64,000 nucleotides of DNA from Allodiplogaster sudhausi. Lineage: Eukaryota > Nematoda > Chromadorea > Rhabditida > Diplogasteridae. Below the pieces are notes generated by a model, which was not told where the DNA came from, ran no database searches, and worked only from the letters and a program-made list of their open reading frames with translations. The stretch is from positions 921,001 through 985,000 of the forward strand of contig CALZFC010000009.1 in the NCBI GenBank assembly GCA_945643635.1, written 5' to 3'. The position numbers were made by a program, and so were the translations under genes. Shown piece after piece: positions 24,833 through 37,489 of this stretch (positions within the stretch are counted from its first letter, which is position 1; the number at the start of each line of letters is the position of its first letter).

Positions 24833-27709
24833 TCTTCCGTCTCTCTTACTCTCGTTCTCTCTATTGACTTTCTCACCACATCCTAAACAACTCCCTCTCT
24901 CTCCCTTTGTTTCCCATTCCGCCATTTCACACATCGAATCACGAATTCGTCATGCCTAAAGCATTTTTTAGGGGAATATATTTGACGATCAATAAAAACA
25001 AAAGATTTTTTGTTTGTTTATTGTATAGCGTGCGTTTTTTTGGAGTGAATGGATATTTCACACTGCTTACGGAGAGTGGACGAGGCAGTGGCGACGGAGA
25101 GCGGCAAGAGGGTCGGGCCGGCCATCGAGGAGATCGCTGTCGACTGCACCATTTGCAGAGTGCCAGCAGCCGAGGCCGTGCTTACGCCCGGCCAACAATG
25201 CTCTTCGATCGCCTCCATCATCCGCCTGCCGCCACTCTCCTCCTCTGCTGCTGCTCCCTTCTCTTCCCTTTCCGGGCCCTCAAAGGCCACGACGAGTTCG
25301 CACGGTGACGACGTTGTTGTGTTTTCTTGTGCCGTGAGTTGAGAAGGATACGACGGCCTTGGCGGTACTGTCTCGGAGAGAGGGAAGAGAGAGAGAGAGA
25401 GAGAGGGAAGAGAGAGGGAAGATAGAGAGAGAGGGATGAGAGAAAGGGAGGAATTGAAAGGGAGCGAGTGATGATATGGCCGCGCCTTGTCAAGTCGAAT
25501 CTCGCTTGACAGCCCGTTGATCGGGGCGACTCCCTCCTGAGAGGGGGAGAGGAAGAGTCGAGGAGAGTCAGAGGAGGGGGCGATTTGCACGATACCGAAC
25601 GCGGTCGCCACAGTCCGATCGGGACGGCCAACGGGGCGCAGTCCTGACCGGGGGATTCTGAGATTCAGCAGTAGCAGCTGAGAGGAAGAGGACTAGGCTG
25701 CACACTCGGATGGGTCTGCTGTTGCTGGTGCATAGGGGGGGGGAGTAACGGGGAAGAGGAGGCAATGAGGCAAGGGAGGAGAGAGAGGGAGAGAGAGAGA
25801 GAGAGGGAGAGAGGGAGAGAGAGCAACCCCATCTCTCCTCTCACTCACATCCATTCCGCACTTCCACCTTCCATTTCCTCTACATTCCCTACTCTTGTTC
25901 TTTCCCCCGTTAGAACTCTCTTTCTCTCTCTCTGTCTGTATCTTTTGCTCTCTCTCTCTATCTCTCTCTCTCTCTTTCTCTCTTTCTCTCTCTTAGCATA
26001 CGTACTGCGTAAACGGCCTCGAGCACGGCGATGAGGCTCGGCCGCGTGGCTCCGCCCACCCGGAGGCTCACTCTTGTGGTCCACCCGAGAGATGGCAACG
26101 GAGGATGGCGGCTACTCCCACTCTACCGTATTCTACCGTATCACTCTCTTTCTCTCTCTCTCTTTCTCTCTCTTTCGCTCTCTCTCCCTTTCTGTCTGTG
26201 TTTCGTTAAGACCATTGACCAGACCGAATCAATCAATGATGGTACATTTTCTTTCATAAACAGTTGTCTGATGAACGACACACACTTGTTATCAGCACCA
26301 TTCACACGGCTACAGTATCAGAGCGGAGGAGATATTAGAGCGAAGACCACGATAGGGAGAGGAAGAGGAGAGCTCATTGTCATTGTCAGCAGAACAAGAA
26401 GTCACGAGTGACCAGTGATGTCCTGTCCATGGGAGAAGAGAATCATGTTCGATTGCTTAGCATGGTGTTTGAATGAAAAGGGAAGAGCAAGGAGAGGCCG
26501 TTGGTTATGCAACGTCCTCTAATCGACAATTTATAGAGACAGCCCTAGACAGCAGCAGCAGCTTGCCCCGGAGTATTCTCTCAAGAGGAGATGTGCTCCG
26601 GCCATCTCAAATAGTGTGCACTTGGCATTGTCTCTATTTCTCAGAAAGACTACTGAAATGTAGAACGAGAAATTACTAAATGTTCAAAATGAGACAAATC
26701 AATAAAGTTTTGCAAGATTCGGCAATCAATTTTGCCAAGCATCAGATCTCCCCTCAGCCGCGATGGAAACAGAGTGGGAATGTACGAGGCGAGGAGACAC
26801 AGAGAAGGAGACAGAGACAGACAGAGAATGATTCTCTCTCTTCTTCTGTCTTGATTTGAATTAGTGAATATCGGCAGCGGAGGCTAATTGCAGTGATCGC
26901 ATGTTGTCTTTGCGAGCGAAATTTGATTATACTCCTCGGCTCGCGGCCCGGGGCACCACGCGACTCCTTCAGTCTCAGCCTCAGCCTCTCCTCCTCCTTC
27001 CCCTCTCATTCTGCTTCCTCACAAGACAATCGAAGCGGTTGCTTTCTTTTCCGCGCTCGCCTCAGGGCATCTTCTCACTACGCTCCTGTCCACCATCAGT
27101 ATTACTACATACTTTTCCAGTGAGTGGCTCGTTCTTTGGTCATTTCTTCGCCTTTTTTTGAATCTAGAGCGTAGAAACGTGATTGGCATAGGGAACCAAA
27201 CCAACTGCTGCTGCCAGGTATGCTTCTGGAGGCTCTCTCTCTTTCTTTCTCTTTCTTTCTCTTTCTTTCTCTTAATTTCTCTCTTCTTCTCTCTTTCTCT
27301 CTCGCTATCTTTCTCTCTCCTTCTCTCCCTCTCTCTCTAACTCTCTCCCTTCCTGTAGAGGGGAGCCAGTCGAACTATGAGCTCTTCTGTCGATCTTTCG
27401 CCGCTGCCTTTCCACTAACTCATTGCTTCATCTCTCAGAAAACCGCTCCGTTCTCTCTGCTCTCTCACTTTCTAGTTATGTTTTCTCGTTTCCTCTCTCT
27501 CTCTCTCTCAGCTTTCATCTTTCCACTTTCGCTTTCCTGTCCTCTCGACGATGAGGAGTTCTTTCTTTCTTCATCATCTTCTTCCTTCCACTCCACTTCG
27601 ACTTCGCGCTTCATTAGGCATTTACAGTAGAGAGAGCGGAGGAGCGATTGGAGATGGACCCGCTATAGAGGTGGAAGTCGGCGTTGCGACTGGAAGAACG
27701 AGAGAGTAC

Positions 27710-27745
<36 letters not shown>

Positions 27746-29307
27746 TGAGGATATGTAAAAAGGAGCAAAATGCGCGATGGGGATGTTTCTATAAGACAAA
27801 AGGGAGAAGATGGTATAAGATTGGATAGGGAAGAAATAAGAGTGGCGGCTACCTTGACAGATCAGCAGCGCCTCTCGCCAAAACTCGAGACTACATTTGA
27901 GAAGGCCAAACATGCAAAGAAGGCAACAACGCGCTCGCTCCGTTTTGCCTACTCGCTAGAAACTTCTTTCATCGGGCTTTCGTGCCCACTCTTTCGTCAT
28001 CTCTCGTCGATTCCTATGGAGCTTCCAAGCTCAGGAATGACGCCGGTTATGAAATGCGTCATTCTTCTCTAACAGCAACAGCTCACCCACGTTGCCACTC
28101 ACGTGAAAGCCAAAGTATCATGTTATTCTGATTATTACGTGAGGTCAGAGGCAGCAGCCTTCCTGCACTTTCGGCATGCTTTTTAGAGAGACGCCTTAGC
28201 CTTGAGTGGACAAGTCCGCCCTTTTTCGTTCGCTACAGGCATTGGGATGATGAGAAGAAGCCTAAGGGAGTGGGTGGGAGAGGAGGAGCTGCACAACGAA
28301 CTCATAACACATTTCGAGGTGATGACAGGAAGAAAGTGAGAGAGGACGTTGGAGATAAGAAGGAGCGATTAGGAAGAAAGGAGACATTTAGAGAGGGAGA
28401 GAGAGAGAACAGAGAGTGTGTGGGTGGAGAAGGGAAGTGAGAATGAGAAAGAAAGAGGGAGAAGAGAGAGATACAGAGAGAGAGAGAGCGGCAGAGAAAG
28501 AGATAGGAGAACGTGAGCAGCCGCCTCGCGTGTACTGTATGCGGCGGCCGCTACCGGTTTAGCATATGTGGCCGAGGAAGAGGAGGAAGAATAGAAAAGA
28601 GAAGAGAAGAGAATGAGGACAGGGAGACACGGAAAGAAGAGAGAAAGAGAGAGACAAGAAAGAGAGAAGCAAAGAAAGAGAGAAGCAAAGAAAGAGAGCG
28701 CGCATGTCAGTCGCCTTTCTTGAAAACTCAACAAAAATTCTTCCATTTTCTCTGTCTCCATTCTTATCTTATTGTTCATGGAGGGGGGTTCTGTGAAAGT
28801 ATCCAGCAACGTTCATATAGAGTTTTACATACATATATACATGTGTAAAGAGATCGATGAATTCTATGTTAAACCAGTAATGATAAAAGAGTAATCGATG
28901 CAGCATTCTCGAAAAGTGTGCGGAACTACTGAAATAAAAGTAGTAGAAAAGCGGAGAGATATGACCTTTCGCTCCTTCGTCGAAGTACTGAAGTGGCGAA
29001 AGTATCCGAGTGGACATCATCAAGGATACGACATTTTCGAAGCCTTCTGTCAATTAGGTGAAATGAGAAGTGAAAGAAGGAGGAAGCGGAGGATTGAAGG
29101 TGGGACAGCGAGTCGCCACTTGCATTTTACTAGGATACACAGTACTCTCACCTTTGCGACACTACGGAGAATGGAATCTACTAAGCCACCTCGCACCATT
29201 GGTAATAATGATGTGGGCAAGGGAGAGTGACATATGCAATATTCTGATAAGGGAGAGGGATAGCGAGAGAGAGAAGTTGAGAGTGGGTGTCTGAAAGGAG
29301 GAGTAAA

Positions 29308-29339
<32 letters not shown>

Positions 29340-31921
29340 GGTACAGAGAAAGATGGGAAGGATCGAATCACTCAAAGGCCCCGGATAGGTGGGCGGTCGG
29401 ATGAATGTATCATCAAAACTCAGTAGGGGAATGAAGTGAAGGTGTCAGGGGACTTTGCAGACCCGTCCAATAAAGTCAAATTGGTAGCGCACAATCGTGC
29501 AAGTTTAGCTAAACATATTAAAGTACCTTATTTTTGAATGATAAATATTTAGCTAATAAATACATTTGACAGCTCAGATATGGTCCATTTCTCCGCCTTC
29601 TGAATTGCCATCCTATATTAGCAACAGAAAAAAACAAGGGTATGTTTCGTGTTCTTCGTGTAAGATCTCCTGCCTGTGCCGTGGGATCCCCATTCGGTCG
29701 CTCCTTATCTCCTTACGGCCATCAACGCGTTTCCTTCACTCTCTCACTCCTCATCCTTCTCCATTTGCCGGAAGACCATCAAGTACTCCATACTACTCTC
29801 CATATTTATCCCTACATCAGGAGTCTCTCGCTCTCTCTCTCTCTCGCCCCCTTTCTCTCGCTATCTTTCTATCTCTCTTGTACCAGTCACTTTTTTTTAA
29901 ATCTCAGTCTCTTTCTCTGTCAGTTCTGTCCCTCTTTGTCTTATCTTCACTTCCTCTGCGCGATGTCTGCAGATATCCGAGTTCCATTGTGCAATCGCGT
30001 CCCTGGCCTTTGCCGTAATCGGTAAGAGTCCGTAAAAAAGTGAGTGAGTGCGAGGAGTAAGTGAGTGAGAAAGGCCAGTCAGTGTTGGCAGCAGCAGCAG
30101 CAGCTGGTGACAAATTTAGTGGGGCATCTCATCTAAGAGGGACCAGGAAATGTGCCTAAGATATGTACATAGGATACGGAGGTGCACATTTAAATTCGTA
30201 GCTAGTTGTTGTGACAAGTGAGTGGTTTGGCTTCTTTAGTCTATCAAAGATTCTTTGGTCGCCATGGCGTATTCGATCTCTTGCACTACAACTTCACTTC
30301 AGAATGAGTAAGAACTACATTGTCCTCAGCTAATGTCTCGGAGGGAGAGCAAAAGTCATTGGGGGTGAAGTGAAGTCGGTAATGGAAGCACGAAACGAAT
30401 GAACTGCAGAGATTGTATATGTCATCTGCAGGAGGGATGAAACACGAAGTGGCCGTGTGTATGGCTACAATCGCTGCTGTTGCTGCACGGCTTCCCCCCC
30501 CCACACACACACACTTTCCTTGCTTTTGCTCACGTCATCCGAATACAATGCGTAACCAAACACGAGCGATTTTTGAACTCTGAGGACAATCTCCTTGCAG
30601 TCAGTAGTCGTCACTACAAGGTATTATTTCCTCTGTTTTTCAAACTCTTAATAAAGTAGTAATTGCCTTTGTGAATAGGAGATAATACTAACACTAATTT
30701 CAATGGGATGGGGAATAGTTGTTTGAAAACAACTAAAAATTCTCTCTACTGTCACAATAGCTGCATTATATATATATTGTAATAGTTATAATTAATGATG
30801 TTTCTTCATATATTTTTTTAAAATCTAAAATTGAAATGATTCGTACAATTTTTTAATGCTAGCAATATTCTGTTTAAGGTAAATTCAGTGAGAAGTAACT
30901 AACCAGTACGCCTCCAATAACGTTTTCCCATCTAACTGAACTTTCTAATTGAACGACGTGCAAATTAGCGATGGTGCTGGTGGAACGACTTGCCACAATA
31001 TACATACATCTCCTCTCTTTTACTTTCACAAACTCTTCTGACTCTGAAACTGTCTTCGGATAACTGACCAATGACGTCCTTCTTCGTCGTCTCGAGAACA
31101 GTGGCATGTTGGAGGGCGGCCGCGGCGGGGAAGGTGGTGAGCGAGACGGCCGACGGCATCGGCATCGCCCACTGGTTGTACGGCCACGAACCCGTTGTGT
31201 ACCTATAGTGATAACCTATAGTGATTTTCTTCTCTTTACAAAACAACCCAACAACATGCATTTTTGTAAAAAAATAAAAATAAATTTTTACATGAACTTG
31301 CAGAACCTGATACTGAGAGATTTCAAGAGATGGATTGTCATCAAAACTGACAATTTAGAACTATTTCTTAAATTGAAGCACCAAATCCGCTTATGTGCTA
31401 AAGCAAATTAAGTAGCATTTGAGACGGTAGAAGAAATTCGTTGGATGCAGCGGATTTTGATAATCTGCACAGTTGTGAGGAGAAGTAAAAAGTAACAAAA
31501 CGGGGAGAGGAGGAGTGAAATACGGAAGGAGGAGAACGAGAGATCCAGAAGAAGAGAGACGGAGAAAGCGAGAGAGGGCAAGAGGGAGATAAGCTAAGAA
31601 AGAGAGATAGAGAGAGAGAGAGATAGAGTGAGAGATAGAAAGAGAGGGCAAGGAGAGAGCTTGTTTCGTGGCCACCTTAATCTGTCGTAGAAGTCAGTTT
31701 GCATAGCCGCCTGCTCTTTCCGTGCCGTCAGATTCCTCAGAACTCGGTTGATCGACGATACCTAAAGTACAGCTGAAGTAATTATAAGCTAAACCATGAA
31801 ACAACCTTTCCTGACATATACTTTATCTGCCAAATCACTTCAAGGGCAGTAGAAGAAAGATTCTTTATTTTTTTTCATAGAACCACATCATCTTCATAAA
31901 TTCTACGTTAATTTTTAATAC

Positions 31922-31963
<42 letters not shown>

Positions 31964-34572
31964 TCAAAAAAACTTCCAATAAACTCGTGCTATAGAAATT
32001 CTTAGGCGGCCGTTATTTTCTTTAAAAAAAAACAGAATGAAGTAGGCACAGTAGCCTACTTCTACCAAAGAAGATAAAACAGAAGTTGGTAAAGCAAGAA
32101 TATGTGAGTCGTAAATCCAGGAAGAAACTTACCTTCAATAACATAAGGCTACGATTACAATCGTATTTTGAAGAAAAACAACAGTCTCGAATTTGTATAC
32201 TAGCGAAAGTCTAACCAGCAACACCCAAAAACGAAGATAATTGTTGTTACAAAAGTTACTGGTAACCCTTGGTCTTGGCCAGTATTCTACATGAGTACCG
32301 AAAAGACTATAGACATAGATACATATTACTAAACTACGGTAACGTGGACCAACATTGGCACATATGTATACATCGATCGCAATGTGCCACCCGTCTGCAT
32401 ACAATTTCTCATAGGCAAAAGCGGATAGAAACTTAATGTCCTCCATAATTGAATTCCTTATTTGTCGGCACAGAGGGCACACTAGCTTTTGTAAATATTC
32501 ATCCTTTAGAATAACCTAAAATCGTAGCGAAGTATGGACCTATAGATCAATACAGAAAAAAATTCGACATGGTACATATATATGTTTATATGCTTCAGTC
32601 TAAAATGTCATTTGCATTGCACGCCTTGATATTCGATGCAGATAGAATTCTACAAATCTGTCATTGCCGGTTGTTGTGTGTAGACTGTAGAGAGTAGTCT
32701 CATATTTATAGTCCTTTCTTTCATACTAATTGTCTGCAATTTCATATTATGATTAAAAAAATTTAAATTTAAATAATAAAAAAATCTAACGGAAGGTATT
32801 GTATCAGCGGAGCAGACGTGGTCAGCCAGGAGCTTGTCCCTGATCTCCCACGCGAAGATGCTCGGCTGCTCTCTCTTGTACGCCTCGATCTTCTCGACGA
32901 CGTGGTTGGTGGCGACGCGTGGCTTGCTGCCGCCGATGGCGCGCGGCCGAATCGTGCCCGACTCGTAGTATCTGCACAGAATCTTCGAGACGCACCTGTA
33001 AAATTGTTTTAATTAAGTGATTAATTAATTAATTTTAAAAAATTGTAAATTACTTGTATTTGAAAGAGTCTTTTAAATGAAAGCCCGGCATTATGGCAAC
33101 CTAGGGTAATGATATAAATGGTCTTCAAACGATTGCAAATGATGCTGTCGAACCCGTTGGATACTTGTAGAATGCGCGAGATGTCGCAGGGTCGCGCGCC
33201 CGAGTGCGCGAGGTCGACAATCTTCTGGCGCGTGGAGTCGGGGAGTGGTCGGCCGTTCACGAAGACGCCTCCGAGTTGGTTGACGCCCGTGTGTCCAGAC
33301 TCCGACCCAGACGCTGCAATATTCTATTTCTTCCCTCTCTTTCTCTCTCTCTCTTCTTCCTTCTTTTTGTGCTCAGAGAATTTAGATTTTTTTTGTTCAT
33401 TTTAACTGCATGGATTTTGGCCATATTTGTGGGTTTTTTTTATTCATAGCGCCTTTTACTTTTACTCGTTATATGTTTTCGATAACTCTTGTTCAGCATT
33501 GTCATTTTAAAAGTAAAAATCATCTTTTTTTCGGCCAACATAAAAAACACACATACATAATTTCTAACATGAATGTTATTGGAATGCCATCAATAAGGCT
33601 TCTTTTATCTCGCAAACAGAGCCAAAGGAAAATGAGCGGACTCTTGAAAGCAGCGGGAAGCCATCGACGGTGGGAAGGAGCCCTCAAATCGTGGAAGAGG
33701 GAGAGAGAGAGAGCGAGTAACCGATAGAGTGCAGCGGAAAGAGAGAGAGAGAGAGAGAGGGGAGAGAGATGACACAGGCAGAAGGCAAGAATGACAAGAA
33801 GATAGAGAGAGAGAGAGAGAGTGATCTCGCCGTCATCTGTGGGGTGACGCAAGCCATCCTGCACTAATCTACTGAAGAAGATTAAGTCGATCCCAGAAGG
33901 ATAACTGTTGGCTCTCAGCCAAGTTTTCTTTCTTTCTCAATGACCAACGCAAGTGGGTCTTCTCGGGCTTCTTCGTTCAATTGGCTGTTAGCTTATGCTG
34001 GTTTGTTTAGTCATAATTAACTCGTCCCCAATCTGGCCCACCGCCTATCAAGACACGCTTATCAGAAGTGATTAATTGATCGATAGTCGCGGCTGTCAAT
34101 TTGTCCATCTTTCCACTGACATTGATGGCTGAGAAAACGCTCGGCCTTTACTTCCCTCGGCAACCTTCACAGAAACGGGTAGCTCTTCTAAATCTTATTT
34201 TGCCTCTCATATACGCCAATCACTCTCTTTCTCTCTCCCTCACCCTTGTTTTCTCTCCTATCTACAGTTTTCCTTCACTCTCTCTCTGACTCTCTCATTA
34301 TCTTCCTCTTGTCGTTCTCTCTTTCTTTCTCTCTCTCTATCTCTCTTTCTCTTACTCCACCTAAACTCAGGCCGCATCATGCATCGAATCGCGGTGAGAA
34401 GGTGATCAGGCTACAATGGCCGTTCACTTTTATGACGTGTTTTTGAAGGGTTGACATTCGATGATGACAAAGTGCGTAAGGAAAGAGATGAGAGAAGAAA
34501 GAGTGACAGAGAGAGAGAGGAAAAGATAGAGAGAAAGATGAAAGGGGGAGACTAGAGAAGAAAGAGAGAAAT

Positions 34573-34616
<44 letters not shown>

Positions 34617-35076
34617 AATAGGGATAGACATGAGAGAAAGAAGATGGCTTCGGCAAGGTCTCCCTTTCCCTCCATTCGACGCCTTCCCGAGAGACAAATC
34701 GACACGAAGTGAAGACGAAGAAGAAGGAGAGAATAACGAGGTCTCTGATAGCAGACAAGGCGAACAAAGTGTGCTGGTCTCCCTGCGCGGTAGCAGCAAG
34801 CAATTAGGTTGTGTACTCAGATGCAAATGTCTTCTTCTTCTTCTTCTCCTCCATGACTGGCATCGCCCACCGGATATGTCTCTTCCCTCCTCCTCCTCTT
34901 CCTCAATTATGGAATTTTTCTATGGCGCCAGTCAGTCGCCAGCTCATATCCCGATTCGTGACTGTGCGCCACAGCCCTAATCATGATTTACGAGCCATGT
35001 ATTTCCGCGCCTTGAGGGCACCTGAAGAGTCTGTGGCTCTCGGTAATTGGTAAGGGGTGTCGAGGTTGAAAAGGAG

Positions 35077-35107
<31 letters not shown>

Positions 35108-36425
35108 CGAGAGAGCGAGAGAGAGAAAGAGAGAGAGAGCGAGAGAGAGAAGAGAGAGCGAGTGGGAAGTAGCTTAAGCTTGCTCTCACTATTTCTCAAT
35201 CAAGAGCAAGAGCCTGACCGGCTTCTTCTTCTTCTTCGTATTGGAAGATCGAAGCGATAGCGGCACATAGCCGTCAAGGCCAATTGGGCAAGGCGCCAAT
35301 TGTTTCAACGAGGCCGAAGCGGAAGATTAAAGTGAGAAGTGTGGTGAGCGTGAGGGAGAGAGAAAGAGACAGATTGCCAAAAGAGGATGTGGCAGGACGG
35401 CAGTAGCAGAGACATAATAGCCGGACACCCCCCCCCCCTCCCGCTCTCTTTCTCACTGTTGAAGCTGTCTCTCCGGATAGATACAATCCCTTTTAAGCAA
35501 GAGACTGCCCGACCCCCCATTGAGAGCGATATCCTTCACCTTCTCTATGAGATGAGAGTATCCAATCGTCTTCTCTCAACTCCATGCTTTATCCTTCTCT
35601 TTCACTCTCTCTCTCTCATTCTCTCTCTCTCTCTCTCTTTCTCTCGCTCTCTCTCTCTTCTTCTCTCTTTGCTCGCCTCGAAGGTACGCCGCGGATCGAC
35701 CTATTAGAACTTTAGTCTTAACCGCGCTGGCACAGGAATTGAGCGAGAGAATTAACGAGATCTCACCGTCAGAGCAGGCAATTACTATATATTCTCGGAA
35801 TGTCTGATAATTTTACATAAAAGAGGGGAAGTTTATGCAATGGTTTCGGTTGAATGAGTACTATTTGCTGAATGAAGATCATTACTTTACTTCTATAGTC
35901 CAATCAGTACGAAGAAAGAACCCCCTGGCACAACAGAGCCAGTTCACGAACGAGCAAAAAGGAGGGTCTATCGTAGTGTCATCGCCCTCCCAGCTACGCG
36001 ACTGCGTTAATCAGATCAATGACATCCGCGCCACAACGATTGCACCCCTGAGAGGAGGAGTACGGTATATGGCCAGATTTCCGATCGCGGGTGCACGAGG
36101 ATCGCCCTTTCTAGATTTGACACGGAGATGACCAGTCAAAGAATGAGAGAGAGAGAGAGTGAGAGAGAGAGTGTGAGAGAGAGAGTGAGAGAGAGATAGA
36201 GAGCGAGAGAGATCCTGCCAGCCACTAAGTGAGCAGCAGCCTCTCTCCGAAAGTGTGTCAATGTCTAGGAAGCGCCATCCAAATTGTTGCGAATCCCATC
36301 CGTGCCACTTAAAATTGCATTGTGAATATATTGTAGTAGGGAATTGAGTTCGAGGCCACCACCACTGATGGAGTCTCGAAGCGGTTGCCTTTCAAATTTG
36401 GAGAGAAGAGCAGACAAAAATAGAA

Positions 36426-36469
<44 letters not shown>

Positions 36470-37437
36470 AGAGAGCCGAGGGATGACAGAGAAAAGATGA
36501 CCAAGAGAATCTTCACTTCCTCTGTTTCTCTGTCTCTTTCTTACATTCTCTCTCACTCTCTGTCACTTTCTCTCTTTCTCTCTTTCTCTCTCACAACTCA
36601 GCAATCAGTGAGTGCAACACATGAATGTGGGCCGAGGCCCGCGCAAGTCAATGCGGATGCTTTCTCTTTCTCACTCACTCTTTCTCTTTCCCAGTCTTTT
36701 CTCTCTCTCTATCTCTCTCTCTCTCTCTCCCTCTCTGCATACTCTCTCCGACTACTACGTTATGAAAATAGAAGGAAGAGGAAGAGAGACAAACTACAGT
36801 GTATAGAGAAGAGAGAGTGAAAAGTTACGAGATGTTGCGAAGGGCGAGGGATAATGAGAGAACAAGAATGCGAGAGCTACAAGAGCGCATACCATACGGT
36901 ATTAGAACCACCACTGTGAAGGCAATTACATAAACACACCAGGGAAGCGCAACGAGTTATACTGTTATTGGCTAACTCAAATTCGACTGAACGAAGAGCA
37001 CTCTATTTCCGCTTAAAAGTTGAAACTATTTGACAAAATTTGTAATTTAGAAATAAAAGTTAAAGGCGGTTTAACAATGGATGTTATGATATGTACATAT
37101 ATATTTTTTCGCTGAACTAGGAGACAGTGTTGACACGGGGCTATAAATGATCCTTTCGCATGCGTAAAAGGGAATGGGGAGAAAGTCTGTATTATATATA
37201 CATATGTGTATGCAGGTAGACAGTAGAAACAGTTTAAACAATAGACATTGGCAAACGGGAGCGAGTGCACCCGCAAAAGGCAAGTGATGATGTGATAACA
37301 AAAATGATTTCTATTTATGGGGTATAAATATAGTATGTATATATAATACTTGTGACTAACCAGAATATAGTATGTTTATATAATACTACTTGTGACTGAC
37401 CGGAGGCTGGCATGTCGTCTCTGGTGAGAATGGCCAT
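17888..37437 (-). CDS. Pax6: Paired-box and homeobox transcription factor Pax6 (eyeless/vab-3 orthologue)
   Basis: Twelve coding exons join without a phase break: 37437-37401, 33313-33154, 32995-32791, 31761-31676, 31202-31069, 23622-23299, 22327-22205, 22112-22030, 20600-20302, 20227-20104, 20017-19933, 18015-17888, totalling 1788 bases or 595 residues. The paired domain begins [19 protein letters not shown]. Its [10 protein letters not shown] segment has the I, Q and N that distinguish Pax6 from Pax2/5/8 (Q, R and H there). The homeodomain starts [19 protein letters not shown] and ends [18 protein letters not shown], with the Ser-50 of Pax-type homeodomains. A Pro/His-rich linker joins the two, and the tail is Ala/Ser/Pro/Tyr-rich, ending DDYWRQ. 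Pax6 is a nuclear DNA-binding regulator of eye and anterior neural development. Start: ATG 37437, or a second in-frame ATG at 37413. Introns of 4.1 kb and 7.4 kb are packed with GA/CT arrays. Confidence 0.92.
18660..18815. repeat. (CT)n-rich polypyrimidine array
   Basis: CT dinucleotide runs on the plus strand within the last Pax6 intron; on the transcribed strand they are (GA)n. Confidence 0.85.
19030..19200. repeat. (CT)n array
   Basis: A long CT run, nearly pure at 19090-19130, in the last Pax6 intron. Confidence 0.85.
20302..22327 (-). other. Homeobox of Pax6 (three exons)
   Basis: Exons 22327-22205, 22112-22030 and 20600-20302 encode the homeodomain. The splices fall after LEK (inside a Glu codon) and after RIQ just before VWFSNRRAK in helix 3. 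An acidic [18 protein letters not shown] segment precedes it, as is usual in Pax6. Confidence 0.9.
25071..25221 (-). CDS. Candidate alternative first exon for a paired-less Pax6 isoform
   Basis: Inside the 7.4 kb intron between the paired-box part and the linker exon, an open frame starts with two consecutive ATG codons (25221 and 25218), reads [20 protein letters not shown] and ends 50 codons later at a strong donor GTAAGC in phase 1. That is the phase required by the linker exon at 23622. Joined to the downstream exons it would give a 438-residue protein with the homeodomain but no paired domain. C. elegans makes such a product (mab-18) from an internal promoter in vab-3. The frame is also open upstream of the ATGs, so the start is inferred. 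Confidence 0.4.
31676..33313 (-). other. Paired box of Pax6 (three exons)
   Basis: Exons 33313-33154, 32995-32791 and 31761-31676 encode the N-terminal (PAI) and C-terminal (RED) halves of the paired domain, ending [17 protein letters not shown]. The splice after SRILQVSNG falls within a Gly codon and the second after IPS. A Cys (ILCRYY) occupies a position where other Pax6 proteins I know have Gly (ILGRYY). Confidence 0.9.
31926..31961. repeat. (TA)n microsatellite
   Basis: About 18 uninterrupted TA units in the Pax6 intron between 31761 and 32791. It is one of the few non-GA microsatellites in the gene. Confidence 0.95.
34571..34612. repeat. (GA)n microsatellite
   Basis: A nearly pure GA run in the first large Pax6 intron (33314-37400). 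Similar arrays lie at 35074-35160 and 36145-36210. Confidence 0.9.
36431..36466. repeat. (GA)n microsatellite
   Basis: A pure GA run of 18 units, followed within 60 bases by CT-rich sequence (36530-36595). Purine and pyrimidine runs therefore face each other and could pair. Confidence 0.9.
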
Positions 37438-37489
37438 GCACCGGGACAACGAATCGCAGCCACACTGCGGGCCACCTTCTCAAAGGTCC

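Noticed and set aside
25845..26084. Candidate Pax6 exon at about 25.99-26.08 kb
   Set aside because: The frame is open, but no pair of splice sites keeps phase with the exons on either side and no Pax6-like sequence is seen.
30965..31261. A longer Pax6 exon reading on past 31069
   Set aside because: The frame stays open, but the GTCAGT donor at 31068 gives phase 1, which matches the linker exon at 23622 and makes the whole model close.
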